From contig JAMJFZ010002307.1 in the NCBI GenBank assembly GCA_026225945.1, positions 9,797,501-9,861,500 of the forward strand: a stretch of 64,000 nucleotides of DNA, given 5' to 3'. Below the pieces are notes generated by a model, which saw only the letters and a program-made list of their open reading frames with translations, was not told where the DNA came from and did not search any database. The translations under genes and the position numbers were made by a program. Of the stretch, positions 22,562 through 33,600 are shown piece after piece; position 1 is the stretch's first letter, and each line of letters starts with the position of its first letter. This DNA is from Cricetomys ansorgei (Eukaryota; Chordata; Mammalia; Rodentia; Nesomyidae).

Positions 22562-22665
22562 GCATCCAAGCAACCATGAACTAAACCCTCTGAGCCAACC
22601 ATTCCTCCTTTGAGTCACTTCTCTCAGACATTTAGTTACTGCCACACAAAGGTGACTAATACAGC
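22562..22665 (+). mobile_element. MaLR-type LTR (MTE/MLT-like), sense, 3' part
   Basis: Continues the outer LTR with 'aagcaaccatgaactaaacc', 'ctctgagccaaccattcctc', 'ctttgagtcacttctctcag' and the terminal 'gccacacaaaggtgactaat'. It lines up after the break at 22234. Confidence 0.75.
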
Positions 22666-22901
22666 ATATCTACCTCCATATTAAAGATGGGAGCAGCGCT
22701 GATTGGGAGTATCAGTTATCCGCTGTTGGTCTGAAGCCTCCTATCCTGTGGATGTTGGCTTTGACTTGGAGTATGCTCTTTTACCTTCACTTTGGGGTAA
22801 CTAATAATAATATTTTGGGATTAATGGAAGGAAAAATCAGTTACTGTAATGATCTATATGTCCAATTTCCATAAGCTCTGCCTTAGAGAGTTTAAGCTTT
22901 T
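22666..22901. other. Unassigned DNA between repeats
   Basis: Short unique spacer with no visible feature. Confidence 0.5.
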
Positions 22902-23158
22902 TAAGATTTGTTTTTTTATGTGTGTGTATGTGTGTGCTTATACTTGTGTGTATGTGCAAATAGTGTGTATATGTGTGTGTGTATGTGTGTGTGTTTGAGT
23001 GTTTGACATAATGTCAGAAGAGGGTATTGGATCCCCTGTAAGTGCTGGAGTTAGTAGATAGTTGTGAGGTACTCAATGTGGGTGCTGGGACTAAACCCCA
23101 CTCCTCTGAAAGAGCAGAAAGTGCCTTTAACCACAGAGCCATCATCTTTCCTGCCCAC
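22902..23158 (-). mobile_element. B2/B3-type SINE, antisense, with internal TG expansion
   Basis: The plus strand shows a TG/TATG-rich tail side (22918-22996), 'atgtcagaagagggtattgg', 'atcccctgtaagtgctggag', 'aatgtgggtgctgggactaa' and 'ctttaaccacagagccatca'. The TG expansion is in the region of the SINE known to be CA/TG rich. Confidence 0.85.
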
Positions 23159-24530
23159 ATGTTTTACAGTTTCAAATAAGGATGTTTGTTGCTGGTGTCA
23201 CATTGGTTAATTAATATCCAGAACTTCATTTTCACATTTATCTTCATCTTCTCCCCATCCACCACCACACAGAACTTGACAGGATGTAAGATCTCCAAAG
23301 ACTAGGACTTTCACTATGGAGTTCTTGGTCCCACAGTAGAAGATGGCATAGCAGTGCTCAATAAAGGTAGGTTCATTGGTAGGTGGGTGGATGGATGGAT
23401 ATGAGGACAAGAACCAAATATTCCCTGTGGGCTGTTTTTGAAGGGCCAACACTGAGAGTAGAGTATTGGTTCTGCATCGTCATTTAAACAGAGGAGAAGC
23501 AAGCTTGTAAGATTTAAGTTTCTGTGATTCCAGACACTTTGAAGAATGGTGGGTACCAGTGCCAATTCAAAACAAGCATAACTAAGATACGTTAACTCCT
23601 CCTTTCTCCTTTTAGTTCAAGGTAGGACTTTTTAATCAAGCTTAAGGCTCATATTCTAGGTCTTTAAATGTGGATAATGTGTTAATTTTTCAAGGTTGAT
23701 ACATGAAGTCAGCTTGAAGATATATTTCATACTTCTTGGCACACAGCTTTCAATCCTTTTGTACAACTATAACATAGTTGTTAGAAATACAAATACTATC
23801 CATTGCTTGGATCTCAGTGGCTAAGGAAAAATATATCTAAATAGGAAAAAAACCCTTCTATTTAAAGCATTTTATGATAGACCAGTAGCTAAACCACCAT
23901 GTTATTTCAGGATATCAGAGTGCATCTCTCTTAAGGACAAATATTGAATGCCCTTGGAATTTAGTGATGTGTTAAAAGCGAAGAAAAATGACATTGAATA
24001 ATCTGCTCTTGGGTACCTCAAACCTGATGAAGCTTCCTGAGATCAACTTAATCACATTAGCTATAGAACTGATCTAGTTCCTCAGAGAGCCGTTTGTAAA
24101 AATAGTTTGTCTCTATTTTGTATGGTCTTTCTGTAATTGTACTTACTGTTGCCAGTGTTCCCATGGGAAGGCAGAGGATCACGTCTGTTTTGTGGTAAAT
24201 ATTTGCAGGAAAGAGTGACGTTGAGAGGAGCAATGGTATAAAAATTCATCCTTGACTCTAATTTTACCTCTTCCTCTACTGAGGCATGGAAGCCCAGAGT
24301 GCTACTGTGAGAACCCACCTTGTCACAAGAGATAGTTGCAATGCCACTTGTCCTTCCTGACTATTTAGCTTGCTCATTGCCTTCCACAGCACCAGCACTT
24401 TGGCTGGCCTGGGTTGCTTGTCTACCAGTGTGGCCCAGATTTTCATACCTGGAAGAGCTTAACTCTTAAAAACTCTTAAATTTGCTATAATTTCTTAATC
24501 TTTTAACCCTGGTCCTGGCAGCACAAATAG

Positions 24531-24562
<32 letters not shown>

Positions 24563-24564
24563 AC
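24531..24564. repeat. (AC)n microsatellite
   Basis: AC array with one AAAC interruption near its end. Confidence 0.93.
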
Positions 24565-24739
24565 ATATCCTGCCCAGAGATGCTACAGTTCTACTCCCCA
24601 TCCAATTACATTCTACCAGCTCTAACATGATGTAGAAATTAAGGCTCCTTATACCTATCAGAAGAGTGACTTCTAACCTTGGCTATTACAGTGGTGTGTG
24701 CAGCCCAAGGTGACCAAATGGTCATCATGGCTTCAGGTT

Positions 24740-24821
24740 AAAGTATCTATCTCAGACATATAACTCCTCTGCCTCAGCCTCTTGAGTGTTGAGATTATAG
24801 TAGCACACCACCACATCTGGA
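24740..24821 (-). mobile_element. B1-type SINE, antisense, 5' half
   Basis: The plus strand reads 'ctctgcctcagcctcttgag', 'tgttgagattatagtagcac' and 'accaccacatctgg', the complement of a B1 start. The other half is too diverged to outline. Confidence 0.72.
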
Positions 24822-25499
24822 CTTGAAGGTTTTCACTGAAGGCTTTCTAGAAACGGGTAGTGACACAGAAAAAAAAAATCCAGACCAGATTAGTCCCCTG
24901 GACCTGAGAGGGTCACTGGCTGTGTTGTGAAAACAGACAACGTTAACAGGGGGGATAGTCAGCAGGGCAAGCATGGAACATCACGGCCAACTGTAAAGGT
25001 GAATATAAAGTTCATCCAGAATCTGTGTGGCATTGCAAGTCTGGATTTAAGGTGAAAGGGTGAAATTGGCAAACACCCTGATGATTTTATCATATTAAAC
25101 AGATAATAGCAACTCACCATAAGTGACAGCAAATTTGAGGAACAGGTATAGATAAATTCTATTAATTAAGAAGCCCACTGACTGAAAAAGAAGTGGAAAA
25201 TTACCTGAAGTCATCCTCCTTGTTTACATTCAATGTACCATTCACTCTGAGCATTCCTGTTACCTTGGTATTTAAAGATTCCCCGGAAGGAAAAATGCTC
25301 TCAGAATAGGTCTTTCCTTAAGAAGACTGAAGAAAAAAAATTTTTTTCCTTTGATTGATCAGTGGGAAAAAAAGAAGCTGGTAACAGTAGGTGCTTTTCT
25401 AGATTGGAGAAACTAATCAACACCTACTACAAAAAGACGTTTCTGATGAGGAGGGTTAGAAGCTGTACTAACTGATGGGAATAAAGATATGCAGTCAGG

Positions 25500-25880
25500 G
25501 GGTGGTTTAAGACTATGTCTTTCTAACAAAATAATAGTATTAGAATCTCCCTTAGAGCCTATGACCTACCTAGCCATGGGGTTTGGGCCCAGTTAACAGT
25601 ACCAGGCATGAGATCTATCTTGTAAAGTGGACCTTAAACCCAATCATAAAGCAGTTGGTTATTCCCAAGATGTCTCTGCCACTACTGCACCAATGCACAT
25701 GTCTTGATAGCTTAATTATTATATCTCACAGAGTTCACAGCTGGGTAGGAAGCACTAATAGCGTGCATAGACCCTTCTTATATTTTCAGGTCAGTACCTG
25801 CTTGATGTCTCCATGTCTCCATGCCCTGTGGCTCAAACACTTGTCGTATTCACCAATAGAAACAAGCATTTTATTTTGAA
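25500..25880 (+). mobile_element. LINE-1 3' UTR fragment, sense
   Basis: Resembles an internal part of the rodent L1 3' region: 'gcctatgacctacctagcca', 'cagttggttattcccaagat', 'gccactactgcaccaatgca', 'ctcacagagttcacagctgg' and 'aggtcagtacctgcttgatg'. It has no L1 poly(A) end of its own and no L1 coding part. The open frame (25583-25879) inside it is not a gene. Subfamily and edges are uncertain. Confidence 0.65.
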
Positions 25881-27257
25881 CTCTATTAAACAATGAAACC
25901 AAATCAAACAGACATAATGTGGTATTGAATTTGATAATCTCACAGCCAGCTATGGCAACAGTTTCACATGATAAATTTATTTTAAGGAGCTTTTCCACTA
26001 ACACTTACAGACGTACTTACTGGGAAAAAATTGGTTCTTTGCTCCTCTGCAGCTAATCACAGAGAACACTTCAGAATAACACACTGAAATTGCTACTAAA
26101 TTTACATCAAAATTGGATATGCTGTTATCTATCCCATTGAGGAAACACACGGTGTGTCTACTAATCACTGCTTCACATTGAATATTAATCCATGAACTTT
26201 TTCCAATTAAAGGTCTATTCACGGCAGACACAGGCACCTTATCATTTCAGGTGTACCATTGTTCCTTTGGCATTTGGTGATGGCAGGGCCCTGTGCCCAT
26301 TAATGAAGACCTTTCAAGTCTTATAACTTCTGAACAATTTAAAACATGGAAAGAGTAAAAAGAAAATCCTTCATATGCTTTTTCTTTAAAAAAAAAAAAC
26401 AAAAAACCCCAAAGTGTTACAATAAAACTGGGAGTGGGTGGTTGTCTCTTACATATTATTTAAAAGGAGTAGGTGAAATTTATATGCTATATTTACTCTT
26501 GAATTTACATAGTTTTCCTTTGAGTGTGTTTTAACATGTAAAACATTCTTGGGTAATCCATATATTGTGTTCTAACAGGATAGACATTAATCATACTTTC
26601 ACTAGGAAAACAAACCCACACATTGCTTTTGACAGTAAAAATAATTTCTGCTTACAAAGAAAAATAATCCACTGTCTCTCTCGGTATCCCTAAAGGCCTT
26701 CTTTGCTGCCTGGGCTGTGGGCTGTTCTATAGCACATACTGTTTAGAGCTAAGTAGGTCCCTTTGTGCCTTCCTACAGAATATCACCATTCACAGAAATC
26801 ACCCTGTGAGATCAGGATGCCTTGTGATGCTTGGTTGCAGTCTAAGCGGATACCAAGAAAAAATCCTCTAAATTCCACACTACAGTAAGAACTATTCTAA
26901 GGCTAGTGTCATCAGAAAGATACTCTTTGGAGTTTAAAACCTGATGTTTAAGTTTTTATGGGCTGTTGTGAAATAAAATATTCACGAGCCTGTATTGTGT
27001 CTGTCATTGCTTCTGCATTATTTCTCTCCCTTTACTGGTCTTCCATTCACTTGTTAGTTCACTCACTCATTTAGCAGTCATCCACACTGCCCTACTATGT
27101 TCTGACACGGATCCACACGGGCAGCACGGGGCTCCCAAAGAGAATCCATGGTCCCGTTGATGGATAGAGAGCGCTATGAGCAGGATACTAAGAGTGTACA
27201 AAGGTAAAATCATTACACATCCCAAGTGTGTCAGAAGCTGCCTCTGTAGCTTTGACC
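25881..27257. other. Unique non-coding DNA; possible ancient repeat near the end
   Basis: No gene. An A-rich tract lies at 26384-26412. The block at 25890-26260 is repeat-free and AT-rich. At 27045-27180 'agttcactcactcatttagc' and 'actgccctactatgttctga' resemble a motif common in ancient mammalian repeats, which I cannot name with confidence. Confidence 0.45.
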
Positions 27258-27580
27258 TTAATGTTATAGAGAGCCCATGCACTTGGCTTGGTCACAAGCC
27301 TGCAGTCCCATTAAGAGATAGGGTGGGAATAGTGGACAGAATGCCCACTGGGGTGACCCCTTAAGACCCCACTACACTCTTCTCCTTCTTTATGATCTGT
27401 TCAAACTGAGCTATGATCTGCCAACCTTGCCCTGCCATGATGTTCTGCCCCACCACAGTGGCAAGGTCAAGTGCACACAGACTAAAGCCTCTGATGCTGC
27501 AAGCCAAGGCAAACCTTTCCTCTTTATAAATTGATTGCCTGTGGTGTTATGTTACAGCAGCACAAATATGAGCACAGAAG
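27258..27580 (+). mobile_element. MaLR-type LTR (MLT/MTE-like), sense, diverged
   Basis: Carries 'gcccatgcacttggcttggt', 'gcaccaccacag'-like 'gccccaccacagtggcaagg', 'gccatgatgttctgcccca', 'ccaaggcaaacctttcctct' and a terminal 'ttatgttacagcagcaca' in LTR order. Borders are approximate. Confidence 0.6.
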
Positions 27581-27896
27581 CTTTCTCTGGGATGTTGAGA
27601 TATGAAGAAAACTAATTCTGAAGAACTGCCCCTACAGACTAAGGCACAGCAAGAAGAAGGCTCTCAGATGGGGTTCTCAGATGGTTGAGCAAGTCCAGGC
27701 CATGAGTTCTGTAAGCTAAGAGCAATGGCCTATCCCCACCTTCTCTCCCATCTGTCACTCTTGCTTTTTGAATTATTGTATTGAGTATAGAAGTTTTCCT
27801 TGAGGAAAAGCATTTTTGCTTTTACTGGAGGAGAATAAAGACTAGATTTGCTTGGGAGATAAAATTAATAAGTTGTTAAAAAAAAAAAAAAAAAAA
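27581..27896 (+). other. Unassigned block ending in AATAAA plus poly(A); possible retrocopy 3' end
   Basis: AATAAA at 27834-27839 is followed 38 bases later by an uninterrupted run of 19 A (27878-27896). This is the layout of an L1-mobilised transcript end, though the spacing is longer than the usual 10-30 bases. I do not recognise a parent gene. An A-rich microsatellite by chance is the alternative. Confidence 0.35.
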
Positions 27897-28080
27897 GACA
27901 GCCGAGCACAGATTTCGGAAAATTGTGAACTGCGAGGAAGAGAACTTGGACTGTGCCATGTAAGCAATGAAGGTCTAGGGAGATGTAGGAGGGGTGGCTG
28001 CGTGGAATGCCTGGGCTTTCCTTGGGATGTGCCCCTGCCTGGGACAATTTTCTTTCAGTTGGCACAAGTGGTACTGGTTC

Positions 28081-28114
28081 ATAATTTTAGTATGTGTGCT
28101 GCCGAAGCAGGCAC
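28081..28114 (-). pseudogene. U6 snRNA-like 5' fragment
   Basis: On the minus strand it reads GTGC..GCTTCGGCAGCACACATACTAAAATT, agreeing with the first ~34 bases of U6 snRNA at all but about three positions. The match stops there; a full U6 is about 107 bases. No U6 promoter elements or terminal T run are visible. A truncated U6 retrocopy, or U6 sequence caught in another element, is likeliest. A chance match to an unrecognised LTR is possible. Confidence 0.45.
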
Positions 28115-28931
28115 ACACAAGCGGTTCTCATTCTGAGACAGACCCACCTGAGCGAGCCTTCTGTGCTTCGTGATTTAAAAACCAAACTCCCTAACTGTTG
28201 CTTCATGCTAGTCTCTCATCTTGGTCTTAGAAGAATCTAAGTCAGATATGCTGTGACCCAAAATACGTGATGAGGAAGGCAGGCCTACTTCTGCAAGTCA
28301 TTTCTGGAGAAATAAGACGTCAGGCTAGGTTGAGAAGGAGCGTGGGGTGGCAGAGGTAAAAGCAAATGTCTCCCAAAACCAGTGAATTGATGAGCTTCGT
28401 GATCATATGCTTATCACACACAGACACAAGAGTGTGGGTTATACACCCTTAAAAACATCGCCCTAGCTTGAGACATACTCTTGGAATCGTTAGAGCAAAA
28501 GGAAAGGTCATATCTTCAGACATCCTTTTGTAGTGCATCTTCAACTCAAAGTGTATTATATAGAGACTATCATGTGAGCCTACCTGCCTGTGACTGTTTC
28601 TGACACACAACAAGGAAATCCCAAAGCACAGAATGATATACTTAGGTACCATGTGATTATATGTTTATATATTTACAGATAAAGTTATAAGTAGATTCGG
28701 GGTTATATTATCAGCTGTTGGAGACAGAGACACAGAGGGAACTAAAAACCTGGGTTGAACGTTTGGCTTTTTTATTTCTCATTTTAGTTTTAAAATTATT
28801 TTATAATAGTGAGTTCAGAAGGAATAGCTATTAGGGTTTTCCCATCTCGTAGTAAGCAATTAGATTTTAATAATGAGCTTGTTGTGTCCTGTCTGTTCTC
28901 TTGTGCTCTCTTTCAAGACTGACTCCCTGAG
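28115..28931. other. Unassigned non-coding DNA
   Basis: No gene or named repeat. The first 80 bases ('gcggttctcattctgagaca') have an LTR-like flavour that I cannot place. Confidence 0.4.
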
Positions 28932-29042
28932 TCAGCCATGGTAGTATGTACCTGTAACCCGGCCCTCAGGAGGCTGAGGTAGGAGATGAAGAGTCTCGAG
29001 CCAGCCTGGGCTATATAACGAGGCTCTGTTTTCAGCAAAAAG
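28932..29042 (+). mobile_element. B1-related SINE, sense
   Basis: Shows 'agccatggtagtatgtacct', 'ctcaggaggctgaggtagga', 'tctcgagccagcctgggcta' and 'gaggctctgttttcagca', the order of a monomeric B1 or proto-B1. Confidence 0.82.
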
Positions 29043-29821
29043 GAAAGACTTTGTGTGTGAACTAGTTAGATATGACTGGACCTTCTCCCTCCATCCATAT
29101 ATGCTTCTACATATAGTACATCTTTGGGGATTTTTTGGCTCTATTTTACAACCTTGTCACTCAAGTGCATTCTATTAGTTAATTGCTCTCTTTTGTTGTA
29201 TTTCTTACACTTTGTCAGATATAACAGTTATTATTTTGTGCATTTTTTCAAAAACAAATGGATGGGATTTTTAAAATAATCTTTTGGGTTTTTTTTTAAT
29301 CTTTAACTTCATGATACTGCTTCGATTTAAACTTCATATCTGATTGGAGTCCTTGTTCCTCTGGTTATGCTAGTCTTTTAGACTGTGTTTCCCAGTGGTA
29401 TAGTTTTTTATGTGTGTATTTATTGTAGTTTACAGCTCCGCAATATCTGGTTTGTGATTATTTTCTGTGTCTTTGTAGATTTCCTTACTTCATGATGCAT
29501 AATTGCTTTCCTTTAACTCTTTAACAGGATACCTTTTAGCTATTTGATCATATTCAGAATAGCTTAAGTTTTGTGTAGTGAGACTACTTATATTCTTTTC
29601 TGTAGTCTTTCAGGTTATAAATCCCTTTCCCTGGAAAGTATTACTGTTGATTTTCGTGCTGGTACAGCTCTGGAACTAACTAAAAAAAAATCAGTAATCC
29701 CTGTCATAAGCAGGCACTGAAGTTGCTGTTTGATTAGCTCAGTCATCAGCTAATAACTGGCCCACGGGCTCTGTTTTATTTTTAGTTTAGTCAGTTTCAT
29801 TTTATTTATTTATTTATTGTT
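29043..29821. other. T-rich unique DNA
   Basis: No gene or confident repeat. Includes a TTTA/TTTG run at about 29803-29830 that leads into an antisense SINE. Confidence 0.5.
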
Positions 29822-29855
29822 TGTTTGTTTAGGCAGAGTCTTATGTAGTCTGGCA
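29822..29855 (-). mobile_element. Composite SINE (B4/RSINE1-like), antisense, first piece (interrupted)
   Basis: The plus strand shows 'aggcagagtcttatgtagtc' and 'tggca', the complement of the B1-like part. It breaks where a MaLR LTR starts with TGTCC at 29856. The second piece is at 30264-30419. Confidence 0.6.
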
Positions 29856-30255
29856 TGTCCTCATTTAGCTCAGTTTCCTGTTGTTGTGATAAAACACCTC
29901 AGTGAGAGCAACTTTAAGGTAAGAAGGATTTGTTCAGTTTAAAATCCCAGATTATAGCCCATCTTTTCAGAGAAGTCAAGGCAGGAACTTGAAGCAGTTA
30001 GTGACATTCATGGTCAGCAGCAAAGAGGGAGTGAATGCACACATGCCTGGTGTTCAGCTTGCTCTTGTAACTCTCATACAGTACAAGACCCAAACCTAGG
30101 GAATGGTGCTGCCTAGAGTGGACTGAGTCTTCTCACATCAGCTAAATAATCAAAATGGTCCCCCCACAGACCAACCTAATTTGGATAATCCCTCTTCAAG
30201 ATCCTGTTCCCAAGAGATTGTAGACTGCATCTACCTAGCAGTTAAAACCATCATA
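29856..30255 (-). mobile_element. MaLR LTR (ORR1-like), antisense, inserted in a SINE
   Basis: The plus strand reads 'cctgttgttgtgataaaaca', 'aagaaggatttgttcagttt', 'gaagtcaaggcaggaacttg', 'gagtggactgagtcttctca', 'catcagctaaataatcaaaa' and 'agattgtagactgcatctac'. This is the complement of an ORR1-type LTR, strongly diverged. The right border is approximate. Confidence 0.72.
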
Positions 30256-30263
30256 CTATAAAG

Positions 30264-30419
30264 CTCAGTGTGATACCCTGATCCTTCTTGCCTCCATGTC
30301 CCCATCATTGGGATTGCAGGAATTGGTCACAGATCATAGTTATATTTGGCAGTAGGGCTCTAACTAGGGACTTTTTGTGTATGTATGGAGTCCATTGACT
30401 GAGATGCATCTCCAGCCCA
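30264..30419 (-). mobile_element. Composite SINE (B4/RSINE1-like), antisense, second piece
   Basis: Continues the SINE from 29855: 'cctgatccttcttgcctcca', 'catcattgggattgcaggaa', 'tggcagtagggctctaacta' and the head complement 'actgagatgcatctccagcc'. Confidence 0.68.
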
Positions 30420-32387
30420 GAGCTATTCTTAAGCATCTTGAACAATTCTATCTTTGTCAATGAGATCATCTGTGTTGGCATACGCTTTTAACAGTTGATA
30501 ATTTTGCATTTGCATTCATTTTCTTCTGTAATAGGTGCTCAAGATTGATGAGAAATGAAAGGTTGGGGCATTATTTGGTCTTTTCTAGGCATACACACAC
30601 AACCTAATTTATATAGGTGGTCTTTAAATCCCTAACAATCTGTTAAAAGCCTTTCAAAACAACTCACTTTTGACTGACATATCATTAACAGCATCTTCAT
30701 TTTATTCTGATTTAGGTTCTCCTCAGTCAAACAACACTCAAACAGCATTTAATCATTTGTGATGCTAAACATTTATTGATGATTGGTTTCAACACATGCC
30801 TAGAGACGGGCCTTTGAGCTGTCAATCAGGTTAGGTGACAATGCCCTATTCCCTCAACTGTTGAATGCTAAACATTTCTCTCTCTAAAAATCTAGAAAAG
30901 TCTGATTAGAATGGGTTGGGGTGGGAATTTAAACCATACTCCTGAGTTCAAAGAAAGATGAGTCTTTCTGTTCCCACCAGTCCTCCAATTTACCTCTCCC
31001 AAAGACCCTTCAGAAAGAGACTACATAAACCCACTAGTGAAGATGCATTCTTAGGACTCTCAACTGAGATACCCACCTCAGCCCCCAAATCGTTCCTTTT
31101 CCTGTGCTTTTTTTAATGCTTCTCGCAGGAGGATTTATCGTCAGCCTGCTGGCACTAACAGTCTAAGACAGCAGAGCCTATCTTCAACTTCATGACTCCA
31201 TAATTATGTTGGTTCCCATATAGCTCTAGTGTTTGCTTTAAAATTAGCATTTTAGATATGAATCTGACGATGATAACAGCATCTCATAGATGCAGTAATT
31301 ACTTCTACTTTACTTTTTCCATGTATTTTAACCAGATCCCATGTTAAAACATCTGGAGGCACTAATTACTGCCTGTCCTGTAAACTTACACTCCAATTTG
31401 CCCTTGTGACAGTCATGTCATTAACTGACTCAGAACCAACTTCTAATTAGTCAGCTGACAAATATAGATGGTCCACCTGCCTGCACCAGCACCAGTTCTA
31501 GTCTTACTCTAGCATAAAACAATATCCTGTGAACCATGACTATTGAGCATCCTGGGTGCTGAGGAACATGATTTGGTTCATGAGCTAAAATACAGAGGGA
31601 CACTAAATAATACTATCATATTCAGTGTTAGTATAAGAATATTGCCAGTGGAAGTTTCAATTTAGGAGCAAGAAGGGAGTGTCCTGTATGTCTTTCTCAT
31701 CTGCCCCCTCGGCCTCAAATGGCTGATTAATGGAGGGAGTTCTGGCATACTATTGCATTATCAGCCACTTAGGGTTTCTTGGCTGCTTTGGCTGCTTTCC
31801 AATCTGTGTAATTACCTTGTCCTCCCATTTAAAGAAAAATACAACCCCACCGAATCTTAGTGTTTCTAATTAAAGTTACTCTTTAACTCCCATCTCGAGA
31901 AAAACATGAACTGACCAGGTGATATTTCTATGGTGACACTGAGGCTGCCCTCACACCAGAGGGCCTGGGCTTTAGAGTTGGGTGAGAGTTTCCCAGGTGG
32001 TTCTCTAATGTGCATTACTGTCCTCTTGGTAAACGACGGCCTGGAACTAGAGTGATGGGTGCTATATAATATTTCCTGCTGATGGCAGCATGAGAGAACT
32101 GTTTCCTATTTATTCTCCTTGCCCATCAAGATTCATGTGAAATGTGAAACAAAACATCACAGATTTTAAGTTGAAGGCCTGCATGCTGAAAGGCAAGAAT
32201 AAAAGATATGCATATGTGTGTGTATGTGTCTAAACACGCACCCACGTGTGTGGACCCCCCCACACACATATGTATGCACCATGAACAATGACCACATGTA
32301 AGGATTCTGGATTTGACATTTAGTGAACAGAATTGTCTTTCTGAAGCACTCAAAATTTAAGGAAATTTGAAATTGTGTTTAAAATAC
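30420..32387. other. Unique non-coding DNA, repeat-poor
   Basis: About 2 kb without a gene or recognised repeat. The part 31160-31480 is repeat-free and could be constrained sequence. TG/CA-rich bases near 32200-32275 are a decayed simple repeat. Confidence 0.5.
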
Positions 32388-32522
32388 CAGATATGCTGGT
32401 TCGTGCCTGTGATCTCAGTCCCTGGGAGGTGGAGGCAGGAGGTTCAAGAGTTCAAGGTCATCCTATACACAGAGAGCCAGTTTAACATCATCATAGCTAC
32501 CTGAGACCCCATCTCAAACAAA
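32388..32522 (+). mobile_element. B1-related SINE, sense
   Basis: Shows 'tatgctggttcgtgcctgtg', 'tccctgggaggtggaggcag', 'gttcaagagttcaaggtcat' and 'ctgagaccccatctcaaaca' in B1 order, with a diverged middle. Confidence 0.82.
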
Positions 32523-32589
32523 ATATAATGTTTTAAATGATAATTTTAATTTGTAAAATATACAAATGTATATATACACAGGGTAGTAA

Positions 32590-32594
<5 letters not shown>

Positions 32595-32652
<58 letters not shown>
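32595..32652. repeat. (AC)29 microsatellite
   Basis: An uninterrupted 58-bp AC array, the longest perfect dinucleotide array in the window. The Cys/Val-repeat open frame on the minus strand is only this array. Confidence 0.97.
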
Positions 32653-32655
<3 letters not shown>

Positions 32656-32884
32656 TTGGAGTTGGGTACTGTAGATTTCCGGCACTCAGTAATCAAATTT
32701 AAAATGTGATGTTGACATTTTCCTGCTTATTTAACTTTAAGAAATTTTTGCTGGCTGCAAAGTACTATAAATGTGACAATGTGTTATTTTTCAAATTACA
32801 AAGATAATTTCTCATTGAAGAAAACGTGGAAAACCACCATCTTGTCAACTAAAAAAAGGTTTTATTTGGAGACATCATGGCTTG
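32653..32884. other. Unassigned DNA
   Basis: AT-rich spacer with no visible feature. Confidence 0.5.
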
Positions 32885-33130
32885 ATGTGACATCACATCC
32901 AGGAGGGCTCTTTTGGACAGCGGTGGAACTTTAAGAGATGAGGCCCAGCTGGAGGCTAAAGACCCCTGGAGGCTTACATTGGAAGATTTTTATCTTGTCC
33001 TTGGCTCCTTCTCCCATGGCCCTCTCTACCCTGTCTGCTGTCTGGCCATCCTGAGGTGAACAACCTTGCTTCTCCATGACTTTCCACCATGGAGTTATGT
33101 CTCAACACAAGCCTAAAAGCTGTAGAGCTT
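32885..33130 (+). mobile_element. MaLR-type LTR remnant (MLT/MTE-like), sense
   Basis: Resembles a MaLR LTR by 'ggtggaactttaagagatga', 'ggcccagctggaggctaaag', 'gctgtctggccatcctgagg', 'gaacaaccttgcttctccat' and 'tccaccatggagttatgtct'. It is heavily diverged, and its 3' end is not clear. Confidence 0.5.
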
Positions 33131-33292
33131 GTGGGAGGAAAGTGGTAAGACAGAGTCATATGGCTATGCCAGGATCTTTGCTCTCATGAGCTCACCGCCC
33201 CTGTGCTTCACTGCATAAGACTCGTAGGAGGTCAAGCCATTTCAGCATGAATGAGGGAAAGGGGCTCCTGAGCACCCCTAACTGAGGAACAG

Positions 33293-33540
33293 TTGATGCC
33301 TTTTGGGGGAAGAGGATCACTTTTCTTTAAGGGTGTAGTCCCTGATGGATTAACCACACTCCAGTGGATGGCCGTAAACCCATTAATACATAGGCTGTAC
33401 ATAATGGGCTCCGTGGGTTATAAAAAAAAGAAAAATAGAGCAAGAACTTGGTCAGGGAACATAGAGAGGGATCCAGGAGCAGTTGGAACAGAGAGTGTGA
33501 TGTTAATTTCATAGAAATCCTCAAAGAATGTAATGCAATA
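33293..33540 (+). mobile_element. LINE-1 3' end, sense, 5' truncated
   Basis: Matches the rodent L1 3' UTR: 'ctttaagggtgtagtccctg', 'atggattaaccacactccag', 'tggatggccgtaaacccatt', 'taatgggctccgtgggttat', an A-rich run, then 'gaaatcctcaaagaatgtaa'. It ends in an AC/TA microsatellite instead of a clean poly(A). No coding part of L1 remains. Confidence 0.88.
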
Positions 33541-33548
33541 TATATACA

Positions 33549-33599
<51 letters not shown>

Positions 33600-33600
33600 G
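33540..33600. repeat. (AC)n flanked by TA runs
   Basis: An AC array (about 33546-33590) between short TATATA blocks, at the 3' end of an L1. Tyr/Ile and His/Thr-repeat frames here are artefacts. Confidence 0.95.

Larger units (their letters stand above)
23159..25499. other. Unique non-coding DNA with one CA array and a B1 half
   Basis: No gene was recognised. It contains a short TGGA run (23385-23400), a CA array (24531-24564), and a half B1 (24740-24821). The rest (23500-24480 and 24830-25490) is unassigned AT-rich sequence. Confidence 0.5.

Noticed and set aside
27045..27180. Ancient LINE or SINE fragment ('cactcactcatttagcag', 'ccctactatgttctgaca')
   Set aside because: Suggestive of motifs in old mammalian repeats, but too short and diverged to name from memory.
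28076..28140. Functional U6 gene
   Set aside because: Only the first ~34 bases match. The rest of U6, the upstream promoter elements and the T-run terminator are not visible.
29866..30271. Direct repeat AGCTCAGT on both sides of the MaLR LTR as a target duplication
   Set aside because: The left copy falls within the LTR itself by comparison with ORR1 ends, and the length does not fit the 5-bp MaLR duplication. It is probably coincidence.
32514..32696. Cys-Val repeat protein, and similar frames at 33327-33711 and 40119-40397
   Set aside because: They are translations of AC/GT dinucleotide arrays.
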